Shown: positions 16,348 to 25,595 of the stretch, piece after piece
Numbering within the stretch: position 1 is the stretch's first letter
How the letters are laid out: every line of letters starts with the position of its first letter
DNA from: Coriobacteriaceae bacterium
GTDB taxonomy: Bacteria; Actinomycetota; Coriobacteriia; Coriobacteriales; Coriobacteriaceae
NCBI GenBank assembly: GCA_025993015.1
Contig: DAJPFV010000001.1
Coordinates: 1,550,001-1,614,000, forward strand
Length of the DNA stretch: 64,000 nt
Direction: 5' to 3'
Translations under genes and position numbers: made by a program
Notes under the pieces: generated by a model
What the model was told of the DNA's origin: nothing
The model's database searches: none
Seen by the model: only the letters and a program-made list of their open reading frames with translations

Positions 16348-18051
16348 TTAGCCCAGCAGGCTCAGGCCAACAGAGACAAACGCCAGGATAACGCCGACGA
16401 TAGACTCGCCACCGAGCAGGCCGCTGGCGACGACCAGGCCCTGCTCCTGGAAGGCGGCATCCTTGGCGGCCTTCTCCTCGTCCGAAAGACCGGCCTCGGC
16501 GTCGCGGTGAGCGGCCCACTTGTCGTAGGCGAGCTTAACGCAGGAGCCCAGGAAGGCCGTAAGCGACATGTAGAACGGCAGGTACACGCCTAGGCCGATC
16601 ATCATGGCAGGAATGCCGAGCCAGTACATGACGATGCCGGCGATAAAGCCGCCTGCGAACCACGGTACGCTCGGGATGCCCGAGACCATGGTGGCGACCA
16701 CACTTGCCTGCGCGGCAACGAAGCTCTTGTCGGGACCAAAGGCGTCCGGACCATAGGCGGTGACGAGCGCGACCATGACGGCGGCGGCGACCAGGGCGCC
16801 CACGATGCCGCCGATGGCCTGACCGACCCACTGTGCGCGCGGGTTGGTGCCCAGCACGGCGCCGGCCTTAAAGTCGTTCATGACGTCGCCCGCAAGGCCG
16901 CACGCCACGGCTACGATGCCGGCGATAAAGAACAGTTTGACCTGAGCGAGCTGTGCGAAGGCGGCAACGATGAGCATGACGATGAGGCCGAAGATCTCCA
17001 TGGGGTCGATGCCCGTCTGGCCGCAGCTCTGCGCGCTCATGATGGTGGTGACAAAGGTGAACAGCGTGACGATGACGGCTGGAACGGGACCAAGGTCGAG
17101 CGCGATGGCGACGATCACGGCGATGGCGGCGGCGCCCAGGCCGATGATGCCGGCGTCGAGCTTAAGGGAGCCCGAGATGAGCGACTGCTCGTCGGTGTCG
17201 GTGGAGCTGTCGGCGGCGAGGCCGCGGACGATACCGGCGACCTGCGGCAGGATGTCCTTGAGGACGACGGCGACGCCAAAGCCCATCATGAGGCCCATAC
17301 CCAGGGACTTGACGATGCCCTGTGCGGTCATAACGTCAAACAGACCGGCAGCGGTGCCGCCGACGATGATGCCAAAATTGCCCAGCAGCGCGCCGGCAAA
17401 CCAGAACGCGACCGGGGCGAAGCCCACGAGGAAGCCGACGGAGAGCAGCATGGGCGAGTTGTAGATGGCAAAGGTCACGCCGGGGATGTTGAGCGTGCAC
17501 AGCATACTGGGCACAATGCCCAGGGCGTCGCGAAGCACGCTGTAGATGCCCGCGATGGCCATGGAGCCAAAGAGCTGCTTGCCGGTCTTGCCGCCGGCCT
17601 CGGTGGCGCGCAGGGTCTGAGCTGCGGCGTTGCCGGTGGGGAACTCAAGCGCGGCGTCCACGATAAAGTGACGGTGGATGAGCGCCGTGGCCAGCAGGCC
17701 CAGGATGGTGCCGGCGAGTGCCACGATAAACATGTCGAGCCAGCTGATCTGGTCGGCATAGCCCAGCATCCAGGCACCCGGGATGGTAAACGCTAGGCCG
17801 CCGGCGACCATGGCGCCCGCGGACATGATGGTGTGGGTGACGTTGGCCTCGTTGAGGCTGGCATTGCCCATGAGCTTAAGGAAGAACAGCGAGATGACGG
17901 CAGCGAAGACGATCGGCCAGGGGAGAGCGCCCATCTTGAGGGCGGTGTAGGCCGAGCTTGCCGTGATGATCACACAGCCAAGGACGCCGATGACGACGCC
18001 GCGCAGCGTGAGTTGCCCGCGCATCGAGGCGCGGTTCGAGGGGTTGCTCAT
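16348..18051 (-). CDS. OPT-family oligopeptide transporter
   Basis: 567 residues and about fourteen to sixteen hydrophobic helices. The pattern LEFPTGNAAAQTLRA (about residue 135) and the SAYTALKMG-like N-terminal helix match the OPT/YSL superfamily, which uses ion gradients to import small peptides or metal chelates at the inner membrane. Start ATG 18051 follows AAAGGAG. Substrate cannot be predicted. It is a single-gene unit with its own terminator on one side and a REP-type palindrome between it and the divergent coaX gene. Confidence 0.85.
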   Translation of the reverse strand: MSNPSNRASMRGQLTLRGVVIGVLGCVIITASSAYTALKMGALPWPIVFAAVISLFFLKLMGNASLNEANVTHTIMSAGAMVAGGLAFTIPGAWMLGYADQISWLDMFIVALAGTILGLLATALIHRHFIVDAALEFPTGNAAAQTLRATEAGGKTGKQLFGSMAIAGIYSVLRDALGIVPSMLCTLNIPGVTFAIYNSPMLLSVGFLVGFAPVAFWFAGALLGNFGIIVGGTAAGLFDVMTAQGIVKSLGMGLMMGFGVAVVLKDILPQVAGIVRGLAADSSTDTDEQSLISGSLKLDAGIIGLGAAAIAVIVAIALDLGPVPAVIVTLFTFVTTIMSAQSCGQTGIDPMEIFGLIVMLIVAAFAQLAQVKLFFIAGIVAVACGLAGDVMNDFKAGAVLGTNPRAQWVGQAIGGIVGALVAAAVMVALVTAYGPDAFGPDKSFVAAQASVVATMVSGIPSVPWFAGGFIAGIVMYWLGIPAMMIGLGVYLPFYMSLTAFLGSCVKLAYDKWAAHRDAEAGLSDEEKAAKDAAFQEQGLVVASGLLGGESIVGVILAFVSVGLSLLG

Positions 18052-18204
18052 ATATAACTCCTTTGCGTATATCCGCTTCCCCCGGGAGCGCCGCTACGGA
18101 TACGACGCGGGAAGTCGGGTTACCAAGGGCCGCCGCGTGAGCTCGCAAGCGACCGCGCACCAGTATAGCGATGTCGACCGTCTAGCGCCCCGCCAAAACC
18201 AGCT

Positions 18205-18274
18205 AATTTGGGACGGGGCTTTTTTAACTGCTTGTAGACGTCTGATACAAGTCAAAAAAGCCCCGTCCCAAATT
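18205..18274. repeat. Large perfect inverted repeat (21 bp) with GGGACGGGG core
   Basis: AATTTGGGACGGGGCTTTTT(T) at 18205-18225 is the exact reverse complement of 18254-18274 with a 28-base loop. One arm recurs alone at 19826-19845, so it is a dispersed repeat and not just a terminator. It lies between the divergent OPT and coaX genes. Confidence 0.7.
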
Positions 18275-18326
18275 GACTGGTTTGGGTACGGGATATACTG
18301 CTGGGCAGACGAAAGGAGCGCCGGCG

Positions 18327-19178
18327 ATGCTTAATGGGTGCGCATATATATTGACGGTCGACGTGGGCAACACGTTCATTCGCTTTGGCCTGTTTGCAGA
18401 GGATTCGGCCGCGGCGCAGGAATGTCCGCTTGCGACGTGCGAGATCACCACGCCGTCGAGCATCACAGCGGACGAGGCGCGCATGCGTCTCGTGCAGGTC
18501 ATGGCCGCACTGGCGGCCGATGCGGGCATGCCGGGTGCGCTTGTGCCCGCGGCTGCCGTGCTGAGCTGCGTGGTCCCGGCGCTCGAGCGCCCGTGGAAGG
18601 TAGCGCTTTCCCGTACCTGTACGGGGCGCGTGCTCGCCGTAGGGCCGGGACTTAAGACCGGCATGCCCGTGCACTACGATGACCCGGCCGAGATCGGCCC
18701 CGACCGCATCGCCGATGCCGTGGCGGCCCGCGCCGTCTACGGCTCGCCGTGCATCGTGATCGACCTGGGCACGACGACCAATATCGAGGTCATCGACGCG
18801 CGCGGCACCTTTGTCGGCGGCGTTATCGCGCCGGGGCTGGCCCTCGGCGCCCGCTCGCTCTCGGCGGCAGCAGCGCGCCTACCCCAGGTTGAGCCCTCGG
18901 CGCCGACGCACGTCATCGGCCGCAACACGCGCGAGGCCATGCGCTCGGGTGTGGTTTTGGGCGAGGTGGCGCGCATCGACGGCATGCTCGACATGGTGCT
19001 TGCCGAGATGCGTGCGACCAAGGCCGCGGGGGAAGGCAGCGTGCCCATCGTCATTACTGGCGACGATGCCGAGGCGCTTGCGGCGCTGGTCGGCCATAGC
19101 CTGACGGTCGACGATGCGCTGACGCTGCGGGGTCTCGCCGAGCTCTACCACATCAATCAAAAGCCCCGCCGCGCGTAG
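18327..19178 (+). CDS. coaX: Type III pantothenate kinase
   Basis: 283 residues from ATG 18327, preceded by GAAAGGAG. It shows the ASKHA kinase signatures of CoaX: DVGNTFIRFG near the N-terminus, the ribose/pantothenate-binding EIGPDRIADA, the catalytic-phosphate DLGTTTN, and GGVIAPG. It phosphorylates pantothenate in the first step of coenzyme A synthesis, in the cytoplasm. CoaX enzymes need a monovalent cation and resist feedback by CoA. An in-frame ATG at 18273 lies inside the repeat and is not used. A weak hairpin follows at 19162-19189. Confidence 0.9.
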   Translation: MLNGCAYILTVDVGNTFIRFGLFAEDSAAAQECPLATCEITTPSSITADEARMRLVQVMAALAADAGMPGALVPAAAVLSCVVPALERPWKVALSRTCTGRVLAVGPGLKTGMPVHYDDPAEIGPDRIADAVAARAVYGSPCIVIDLGTTTNIEVIDARGTFVGGVIAPGLALGARSLSAAAARLPQVEPSAPTHVIGRNTREAMRSGVVLGEVARIDGMLDMVLAEMRATKAAGEGSVPIVITGDDAEALAALVGHSLTVDDALTLRGLAELYHINQKPRRA

Positions 19179-19260
19179 GGCGAGGGGCTGGTGGGATAAG
19201 CGCCCCTACCTTCCACCTGCTACAATGGGTCAAACTATTGCGATTTCGGAGGTGTCTGCC

Positions 19261-19785
19261 ATGTCGGACGATCTTCATCAAACCACGTCGGGCAAGCGCC
19301 GCGACGTTATTAGCTGGGACGAGTTCTTTATGAGCGTGGCCATCGCCGCGCAGCGCCGCAGCAAGGATCCCAATACGCAGGTGGGCGCGTGCATCGCTAG
19401 CACCAACCACCGTATCCTTTCGGTGGGCTACAACGGCACGCCCTCGGCACTCAATGACGACTTTTTCCCGTGGGGCACGAGCGATGACCCGCTGCAGGAC
19501 AAGCATAACTACGTAGTCCATGCCGAGGCCAACGCCGTGCTCAACTACCGCGGCTCGCTCAAAGACCTTGAGGGTTCCACGGTCTACGTCACGCTGTTCC
19601 CGTGCCACGACTGCGCCAAGATCCTGGCGCAGGTGGGCGTGGGCGAGGTTGTCTACCTGGACAATAAGTACGCCGACACCGACGACGGCTGCATCAGTCG
19701 CCGCATTCTCGACTCCTGCGGCATCAGCTACCGCCAGGTTATCGTCGATGTCCACATCGGCACCGGGGAACAAACTCAGCAGTAG
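19261..19785 (+). CDS. Deoxycytidylate (dCMP) deaminase family protein
   Basis: 174 residues from ATG 19261 after CGGAGG; an upstream in-frame ATG at 19225 lacks a site. The zinc-binding motifs HAEANAVLN and PCHDCAK are complete, and the sequence NTQVGACIAS...GYNGTP is typical of dCMP deaminases (ComEB-like). It converts dCMP to dUMP to feed thymidylate synthesis. The context with coaX does not point to an operon because spacer hairpins separate them. Confidence 0.88.
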   Translation: MSDDLHQTTSGKRRDVISWDEFFMSVAIAAQRRSKDPNTQVGACIASTNHRILSVGYNGTPSALNDDFFPWGTSDDPLQDKHNYVVHAEANAVLNYRGSLKDLEGSTVYVTLFPCHDCAKILAQVGVGEVVYLDNKYADTDDGCISRRILDSCGISYRQVIVDVHIGTGEQTQQ

Positions 19786-19825
19786 CGGCAGCGTGTGCTA
19801 GCGCCGGGCGTCGGCAAAAGCAGCT

Positions 19826-19845
19826 AAAAAGCCCCGTCCCAAATT
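19826..19845. repeat. Solo arm of the 18205-18274 repeat
   Basis: AAAAAGCCCCGTCCCAAATT repeats the right arm at 18255-18274 exactly, including the following GACTG. No partner arm is near. Confidence 0.65.
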
Positions 19846-19960
19846 GACTGCTCGTGAAAGTCGTGTCCGCGCGCATGGACGGCTCGTGAGCGGGTACATG
19901 GCTGTAGTAACATAGCTCTGTCCGCGGGCGCGCCCGCGTTATTGTGAGAAAGGAGCCCCT

Positions 19961-20239
19961 GTGGCTGTTAACGAAGAGCTGCTTAAGAAGGTTCTTGAGG
20001 AGATCCGCCCCAACCTGCAGGCTGACGGCGGCGATATGGAGTATGTGGGCGTCGACGACGAGGGCGTCGTCCAGCTTGAGCTTCAGGGTGCCTGCGCCGG
20101 CTGCCCTATGAGCGCACTGACCCTGTCCATGGGTATCGAGCGTATTCTCAAGGAGCACGTACCCGGCGTTACCCGTGTCGAGCAGGTCAATGCCTCCGGC
20201 GAGACCGAGGACCTGTACGACGAGTACGCGCCGTTCTAA
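19961..20239 (+). CDS. NifU-like Fe-S scaffold protein
   Basis: 92 residues starting at GTG 19961 behind GAAAGGAG. It is a stand-alone NifU C-terminal domain: LRPNLQADGGD-like N-terminal motif and the cluster-binding CAGCPM (about residues 46-51). Such small proteins hold and pass Fe-S clusters to client proteins. No other Fe-S assembly genes are in the window, so partners are unknown. A hairpin rich in GCGGC lies between it and lgt. Confidence 0.88.
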   Translation: MAVNEELLKKVLEEIRPNLQADGGDMEYVGVDDEGVVQLELQGACAGCPMSALTLSMGIERILKEHVPGVTRVEQVNASGETEDLYDEYAPF

Positions 20240-20348
20240 GATGCGAAAGCTGCGGACGGCGTACTCCGCATAGACGTTACGCCCAAATATGCGGCTGCGA
20301 GCGCAAGGCCCGCGGCCGCATTTGTATGTAGGGAGCAAGGGGACCGAT

Positions 20349-21170
20349 ATGCTCAACGACCTCTACCATATGCTTGATCCCGTCGCGATTTCGGCGGGGC
20401 CCATCACCATCTACTGGTACGGCTTGGCCTACGTGGTCGGCGCTCTGCTCACGGCGGTCGTCATGTATCGCACGCAGCGTCGCTGGGGTTTCGACATTAC
20501 GGTCGACGACCTGACGAGCGTCGTGGTCGGTGTGGTCTTTGGCCTTATCATTGGCGCCCGCCTGTTCTACGTCATCTTTTACGGTGATGGCTACTACTGG
20601 GCGCATCCGCTCGAGATCTTCGCCACCAACGAAGGCGGCATGAGTTTCCACGGCGGCCTGGTGGGCGGCATCATCGGTGGCGTGCTCGTGTGCCGTATGT
20701 ACAAGCTCGATGCCTGGACTATCGCCGACCTTGCCGTTATCGGTGCTCCGCTGGCCTTATGTCTGGGACGCTGCGCCAACTTTGTCAACGGCGAGCTGTG
20801 GGGCAAGCCGACCGATTTGCCCTGGGGCGTGATCTTCGGCGGCGCCGCGGGCGATATGCCGCGCCATCCCTCCCAGCTCTACGAGGCATTTCTTGAGGGC
20901 ATCGTGCTCTTTTGCATTCTGCAGGTGCTCAGCCGCAAAAAGCCGCTACTGCCCCAAGGCACGTTTATGGGCGTGTTTGTGATGGGTTACGGCATCGTCC
21001 GCTTCCTCATTGAGTTTGTGCGCGTGCCCGATGCGCAGCTGGGCTATCTACTGGGTGGCGTTATCACCATGGGCCAGTTGCTGAGCCTGCCGCTCGTAAT
21101 CGCGGGCCTGGCGCTCATCATCTTTGCCCGTCGCCGCAACCAGCCCCAGCGCGTCTACCTGGACGCCTAA
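20349..21170 (+). CDS. lgt: Prolipoprotein diacylglyceryl transferase
   Basis: 273 residues from ATG 20349; GGGAGCAAGGGG supplies the site, and the 20-residue upstream extension is not conserved. Seven membrane helices are visible, with the Lgt motifs GMSFHGGLVGG, the signature GRCANFVNGELWG and HPSQLYEAFLEG. It moves diacylglycerol from phosphatidylglycerol onto the lipobox cysteine of prelipoproteins on the membrane, the first step of lipoprotein maturation. Confidence 0.95.
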   Translation: MLNDLYHMLDPVAISAGPITIYWYGLAYVVGALLTAVVMYRTQRRWGFDITVDDLTSVVVGVVFGLIIGARLFYVIFYGDGYYWAHPLEIFATNEGGMSFHGGLVGGIIGGVLVCRMYKLDAWTIADLAVIGAPLALCLGRCANFVNGELWGKPTDLPWGVIFGGAAGDMPRHPSQLYEAFLEGIVLFCILQVLSRKKPLLPQGTFMGVFVMGYGIVRFLIEFVRVPDAQLGYLLGGVITMGQLLSLPLVIAGLALIIFARRRNQPQRVYLDA

Positions 21171-21178
21171 CCACCAAA

Positions 21179-21213
21179 ACCACCACAAAGGGGACAGGAA
21201 CCTTTGTGGTGGT
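21179..21213. repeat. REP-like palindrome, CCACCACAAAGG arms, GGGACAGG core
   Basis: ACCACCACAAAGG (21179-21191) pairs with CCTTTGTGGTGGT (21201-21213) around GGGACAGAA-like centre bases. It sits directly after lgt. Confidence 0.65.
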
Positions 21214-21255
21214 TCGCTGGGCGACGATGACAGAACCGTAACGTTTCCCCAGATA

Positions 21256-21294
21256 AAACCTGCCAAAATAAACCTGTCCCTTTTTGGCAGGTTT
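21256..21294. repeat. REP-like palindrome, CCTGCCAAAA arms, inverted GGGACAGG core
   Basis: AAACCTGCCAAAA and TTTTTGGCAGGTTT enclose AACCTGTCCC. The same arms and core occur at 26110-26146 and 53251-53287, here in the opposite orientation. It lies 20 bases before the next gene. Confidence 0.65.
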
Positions 21295-21313
21295 CTAGAA
21301 AGGCTTTCGGACT

Positions 21314-23497
21314 GTGAAGGATTCCGACCTCTCCACAACGGCTGCGCGCGACGCTGCCCGCATCGTCTGGTTTAAGCGCTACCCCGCCAAGCAGACGCTC
21401 ATCGCATTTTTGCTCGCGCTGTTGGCGACCACGGCGTTTTCCATCGATCCCGCCCCGGTGTCGAGCAACGCAGTCTTGGCGATTGACCCCAAAGCCTCGG
21501 GCATGCTGTACGTGTGCTACGAGGTGCTCCTCTCGTTTGCCGGCCATACCGACGCGGTCATGTTGCTTGCACTTGCCTGCCTGCTCACCTTGCCGTTTCG
21601 CTACGTGTTCTTTGGCCGTGGCGACGCCTGGCGTCCATCGATCATTCTGCCGTCGCTGTTCTTCGCCATCTGCATGGTGTTCGGCCGCAGCTACGATCTC
21701 ACCGACTCGGCCGAGATTGTCCTTGGCGACAAAGCCCGCATCATCTGCGCCTGGATTGGCGGCGCGGGCTGGATGCTCTTGGCGGTCGTTGCCTTCTACC
21801 TTGCCTTTGAGTGTCTAGATTGGCTGAGCTCTCGGCGCATTCCGTTTTCCGAAGCGCACTTTGGCCGCGTATGGCGTGTGACTCACGCCGTGCTCTCGGT
21901 CCATCCCTTTGCCGGGCCCTTCCTGGTGCTTATGATCGCCTGGGCGCCCACGCTCATCGCTTCGCTGCCCGGTCTTTTTATGGGAGATACGGGCGCGCAG
22001 ATTCGCCAGTGGTTCAACTACCCCAACGGCACGAGCGACTACCTGCGCCTACTCAACCCCAACGTGCTGCTCAACGGGCATCATCCCGTAGTGCACACGG
22101 CCATTATCGGCTCGTGCGTTCAGCTGGGGCTTTCGCTGTTCAACAGCGCTAACGCGGGCCTCATCATCTATACCTGCGCTCAATTTGTCATCACGGCTGC
22201 CTGCATGGCCTATTCCATTTCGTCGCTGCGCAAACTGGGCGTGAGCCTGCCGGTTCGCGGTGCGATCCTGCTGTTCTTTGCGTTTATGCCGATGTTCTCT
22301 AACTACGCGGTGTTGCTCACCAAAGACGTGCTCTTTGCCGACGCGTTCTTGGTGCTGCTGGTACAGACCGTCAAGCTCGTGGCATGTGGCTTGCCCCGTC
22401 GTGATGCCAATGCCGAGCGAGCGGGCGAGAAACCCCCCGTGCTCTTTGCGCGCCACGACTGGCTGTTGCTTGCGCTGGCTGCTATGGGTTCCACGTTTCT
22501 GCGCAATGGAGGCCTGGTGTTTCCCCTGGCGGCATGCGTGATCGCGGCGGCGTTTAGCGCATGGGACGCGCATGTGGCTCGTCGTGCAGCCAAGCAGGCT
22601 GGTACTGCGCCTTCGGGCGCCATCCCACGTTTCCGCTGGGTGGGAGTTCTTGCTGTGCTTGTGCTCTGCCTTGCCTCTAATATGTACTTCACCAAGGTGT
22701 TTATGCCGGCGCACGACATTACGCCCGGCTCCAAGCGCGAAATCCTCTCGATTCCATTCCAGCAGACGGCTCGTTTCGTCCAAAAGCACGACGGCCTCAA
22801 CTCGGGCGTCAACCCCACGGTTAAGGAGGACGGCACCATCGTGGAGGCTCCTTGCGACGGTTCGGTGACCGACGAAGAGCGTGCCGTGATCGATCGCGTA
22901 CTCAAGTACGAGAACCTGGGCCGCCGCTACAACCCCGACAAGTCCGATGCCGTCAAGAACTACTTTAACGAGTACGCCTCGCAGGAGGACATCGATGCCT
23001 ATTTTGAGATATGGGCCCAGATGTTTAAGAAGGATCCCGAGTGCTATATTTCGGCGCTTATCAATAACTACTATGGTTATTTTTATCCGAGCGCGCGCGA
23101 TGCCTGGATCTACAGCACGGCGCGTAGTGCCGAGATCATGGCGCGTCCCGACAACCTCAAGTACTTCGACTTCCATCCGGTTGACAGCAACGTGGTGCGC
23201 TGGTGCGACCACCTGATCAACCTGTATCGCGTGGCAGTACAACGCATCCCGTTTATCTCGCTCACCATGAGCTCGGCCACCTATGTGTGGATCATGATCG
23301 CCGTGGTGGTCTACCTGCTGCGTCGTCATTCATGGCGTGCGCTGGCGATCTGGGTGCCGCTGTTGGGCGTGCTCGCCGTGTGCCTGATTGGTCCGTGCAA
23401 CGGCTCGACCTACATGCGCTACCTGTATCCGGTCATCGCCTGCATGCCCTTCGCCATCGGCACCACCGTCACCCGCAGCGACTTCCTCTGGTTCTAA
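21314..23497 (+). CDS. DUF6020-type multi-pass membrane protein (GT-C-like)
   Basis: 727 residues with ten or more hydrophobic helices. An acidic-loop pattern after the first helices (MGDTGAQIRQWFNYP, then LLNGHHPVVHT) resembles GT-C glycosyltransferases that use lipid-linked sugars. A large soluble region (about residues 480-640) precedes the last helices. The start is GTG 21314 behind AGAAAGG. I place it in the DUF6020 group common in actinobacteria from memory of its style; the donor sugar and acceptor are unknown. It is a lone gene flanked by REP elements on both sides. Confidence 0.65.
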   Translation: MKDSDLSTTAARDAARIVWFKRYPAKQTLIAFLLALLATTAFSIDPAPVSSNAVLAIDPKASGMLYVCYEVLLSFAGHTDAVMLLALACLLTLPFRYVFFGRGDAWRPSIILPSLFFAICMVFGRSYDLTDSAEIVLGDKARIICAWIGGAGWMLLAVVAFYLAFECLDWLSSRRIPFSEAHFGRVWRVTHAVLSVHPFAGPFLVLMIAWAPTLIASLPGLFMGDTGAQIRQWFNYPNGTSDYLRLLNPNVLLNGHHPVVHTAIIGSCVQLGLSLFNSANAGLIIYTCAQFVITAACMAYSISSLRKLGVSLPVRGAILLFFAFMPMFSNYAVLLTKDVLFADAFLVLLVQTVKLVACGLPRRDANAERAGEKPPVLFARHDWLLLALAAMGSTFLRNGGLVFPLAACVIAAAFSAWDAHVARRAAKQAGTAPSGAIPRFRWVGVLAVLVLCLASNMYFTKVFMPAHDITPGSKREILSIPFQQTARFVQKHDGLNSGVNPTVKEDGTIVEAPCDGSVTDEERAVIDRVLKYENLGRRYNPDKSDAVKNYFNEYASQEDIDAYFEIWAQMFKKDPECYISALINNYYGYFYPSARDAWIYSTARSAEIMARPDNLKYFDFHPVDSNVVRWCDHLINLYRVAVQRIPFISLTMSSATYVWIMIAVVVYLLRRHSWRALAIWVPLLGVLAVCLIGPCNGSTYMRYLYPVIACMPFAIGTTVTRSDFLWF

Positions 23498-23498
23498 C

Positions 23499-23532
23499 TT
23501 GGTACATTGGGGGTCAGGTTTCTTTGCACCAA
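23499..23532. repeat. REP-like element, TTGGTACA arms
   Basis: TTGGTACA and TTGCACCAA flank TTGGGGGTCAGGTTTCT. A closer copy of the family consensus with the same arms is at 62507-62539. Here the core has GGGTCAGG. Confidence 0.55.
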
Positions 23533-23662
23533 AGGGGCCATCATCACGACGCCTTCATTTTGGGGTTTATCTCGCAGGCCAGTAGGTATATCATAACGAC
23601 GTTTGTTTATATTGCCCGAGCATCTGCGCTGGGCTTTAGGTCGAAACCGATAGGAGACACGT

Positions 23663-24469
23663 ATGTCCGGACACTCTAAGTGGGCCACAACCAAGCATCG
23701 TAAGGGCGCGCAGGACGCCAAGCGTTCCGCCCTCTTCTCCAAGCTGAGCCGCAACATCACCGTTGCTGCCCGTCTCGGCGGCGACCCGCTGCCCGAGAAC
23801 AACGCCAGCCTCGCCGCTGCCGTTGCCAAGGCCAAGGCTCAGTCCATGCCTAAGGACAAGATCAAGTCCGCTATCGACAAGGCTTTTGGTTCGGGTGCCG
23901 ATGCCGCCGTCTACGAGAACATCGTGTACGAGGGCTACGGTCCTGCCGGTGTCGCCGTCTACGTCGACTGCCTGACCGACAACCGCAACCGCACCGCCGC
24001 TGATGTCCGTTCCGCCTTCTCCCACGCTGGTGGCAACCTGGGCACCTCCGGCTCCGTTGCCTTCCAGTTTGAGCGCAAGGGCCAGATAGTCGTCGCCAAG
24101 GAAATCCTGGACGAGAACGCCAAGAAGGAGACCATGATCGCCAACGGTGCTGCCGGTGACGAGGATGAGTTCATGATGGCCATCGCCGAGGCCGGTGGCG
24201 AGGACTACGAGGATGCCGGCGAGGAGTGGATCGTCTGGACTACTGCCAACGAGGTCATGGCTGTCTCCAAGGCGCTCGAGGAGCAGGGCGTCCAGGTCAA
24301 GGGCTCCGAGACCACCATGGTCCCGACCACCCCGACCGAGGTCTCCGGCGCCGACGCCAAGAAGGTTCAGCGCCTCATCGACCGTCTTGAGGAGCTCGAC
24401 GACGTCCAGGATGTTTACAGCACCATGGACATGACCGACGAGGTCATCGCTGCCCTCGAGGAGGAGTAG
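23663..24469 (+). CDS. yebC: YebC/PmpR-family regulatory protein
   Basis: 268 residues. The start MSGHSKWATTKHRKGAQDAKR and the later SMPKDKIKSAIDKAFG, GYGPAGVAVYVDCLTDNRNRT define the YebC family. Members act as DNA-binding regulators and, by newer evidence, as translation factors that ease ribosome stalling at proline runs. It is slightly longer than the usual 240-250 residues because of an acidic insertion around 170-190. RBS AGGAGAC precedes ATG 23663. A terminator follows at 24539. Confidence 0.95.
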   Translation: MSGHSKWATTKHRKGAQDAKRSALFSKLSRNITVAARLGGDPLPENNASLAAAVAKAKAQSMPKDKIKSAIDKAFGSGADAAVYENIVYEGYGPAGVAVYVDCLTDNRNRTAADVRSAFSHAGGNLGTSGSVAFQFERKGQIVVAKEILDENAKKETMIANGAAGDEDEFMMAIAEAGGEDYEDAGEEWIVWTTANEVMAVSKALEEQGVQVKGSETTMVPTTPTEVSGADAKKVQRLIDRLEELDDVQDVYSTMDMTDEVIAALEEE

Positions 24470-24538
24470 CGCCCGCACGGGTTAAGCCGTGCATATCTGG
24501 GCATAATGAAGCGAGCATGCAAGCCTCGTGGAATAGAT

Positions 24539-24580
24539 GAGCCGGATCCGCGTGCGTAGAGCACCGGACCCGGCTCTTTT
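24539..24580 (+). terminator. Rho-independent terminator after yebC
   Basis: GAGCCGGATCCG and CGGACCCGGCTC pair with one mismatch, followed by TTTTAT. Confidence 0.7.
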
Positions 24581-24635
24581 ATAATGATGCGAACCGTTTT
24601 GCATTTCGAGAGCCGAGATTTGAAGGGAGCGCCAC

Positions 24636-25181
24636 GTGCGCGTACTCAAACGAGCCCTAGCGATCGTGTATCTTGCCGCCGCCATCGTGGCGCTGGGTAC
24701 GCTTGTCTGCCAGTTTTGGGGGCCGTATACGTATCGCTTTATGCTGCTGATGCGCGACCCCATGCCGCGCATTGTCGTGACGGCATGCGGTGGAGTTGTG
24801 GCGATTGGCGTGCTGGTAAGCTTCTTCCGCCTGATGTTTGCTCGTCGCGAGCCGTCCTGTGTGCATCCGGCGGGGGAGCGCAATATCGAGGTCACCCTTG
24901 CGGCGCTTTCTTCGTGTGCTAGGGCTGCTGCCGAACGCGACAACCGCGTGATGGTCGAGCACGTCGAGGCCCGCGTCCAAGGCCCCGACGATTCGCACGT
25001 CCGATTTAAGGTCGAGGCTATCGCGCTTGACGATAAGGACGTGGCATCTCTGGCTACCGCGATGCAGCAGCGCATCGAGGAAGCCTGCGACACCATGCTC
25101 GGCACGCCGGGTACGACCACGCGCGTCCGTTTTTTGCCGTCCAAGACTACCGTCCAGACCGTGGAGGTTTCCGGTGAGTGA
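24636..25181 (+). CDS. amaP: Alkaline-shock membrane anchor protein AmaP-like
   Basis: 181 residues from GTG 24636 with GAAGGGAG upstream. Two N-terminal membrane helices (about residues 7-27 and 45-67) are followed by a soluble alpha/beta domain. Size, topology and position before DUF2273 and Asp23 genes match AmaP, which tethers Asp23 to the membrane in staphylococci. Its last eight bases overlap the next gene (GTGAGTGA), so the two are translationally coupled. Confidence 0.75.
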   Translation: MRVLKRALAIVYLAAAIVALGTLVCQFWGPYTYRFMLLMRDPMPRIVVTACGGVVAIGVLVSFFRLMFARREPSCVHPAGERNIEVTLAALSSCARAAAERDNRVMVEHVEARVQGPDDSHVRFKVEAIALDDKDVASLATAMQQRIEEACDTMLGTPGTTTRVRFLPSKTTVQTVEVSGE

Positions 25182-25551
25182 TACCAATCAAGATAAGACC
25201 GCTCGTACGCCGCGCCTGACGATTGACCAGAGCGCCACGCCGGCGAGCGAAACTGTTGATTCCAAAGCAGAGGCAACTGAGTTACAAGACGCGGCGGCCG
25301 CGGATTTTGACGAGGCTATGGGTCTCATCAAGGGTACGGGCGCTGCCATCTGGAGCTATGCTGTGCGTCATCCCAACACCACGCTCGGTGCCGTCGCTGG
25401 CTTTATCCTTGCCGTGTTGGTGCTCACGCTCGGCCTGTGGGACACGCTCGTCATTGCATTCTTCGTGCTGATCGGCGCCGTGATCGGCCAAATTCGCGAC
25501 GGCGAAAACGGGATCGTCAACTTCTTCGGCCGTCTGTTTAGCGGCCGCTAA
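25174..25551 (+). CDS. DUF2273 small integral membrane protein
   Basis: 125 residues from GTG 25174, which overlaps the amaP stop and has GGAGG upstream; a longer reading from 25027 would overlap amaP fully and is rejected. The first 60 residues are polar and acidic. Two close hydrophobic helices (about 68-105) end in GQIRDGENGIVNFFGRLF, the DUF2273 signature. It is the middle gene of the amaP-DUF2273-asp23 set and presumably part of the same membrane complex. Confidence 0.8.
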   Translation: MSDTNQDKTARTPRLTIDQSATPASETVDSKAEATELQDAAAADFDEAMGLIKGTGAAIWSYAVRHPNTTLGAVAGFILAVLVLTLGLWDTLVIAFFVLIGAVIGQIRDGENGIVNFFGRLFSGR

Positions 25552-25595
25552 TATGTATTCGACTGTCGCATCCGCGGCAGGCATAAGGAGGAACC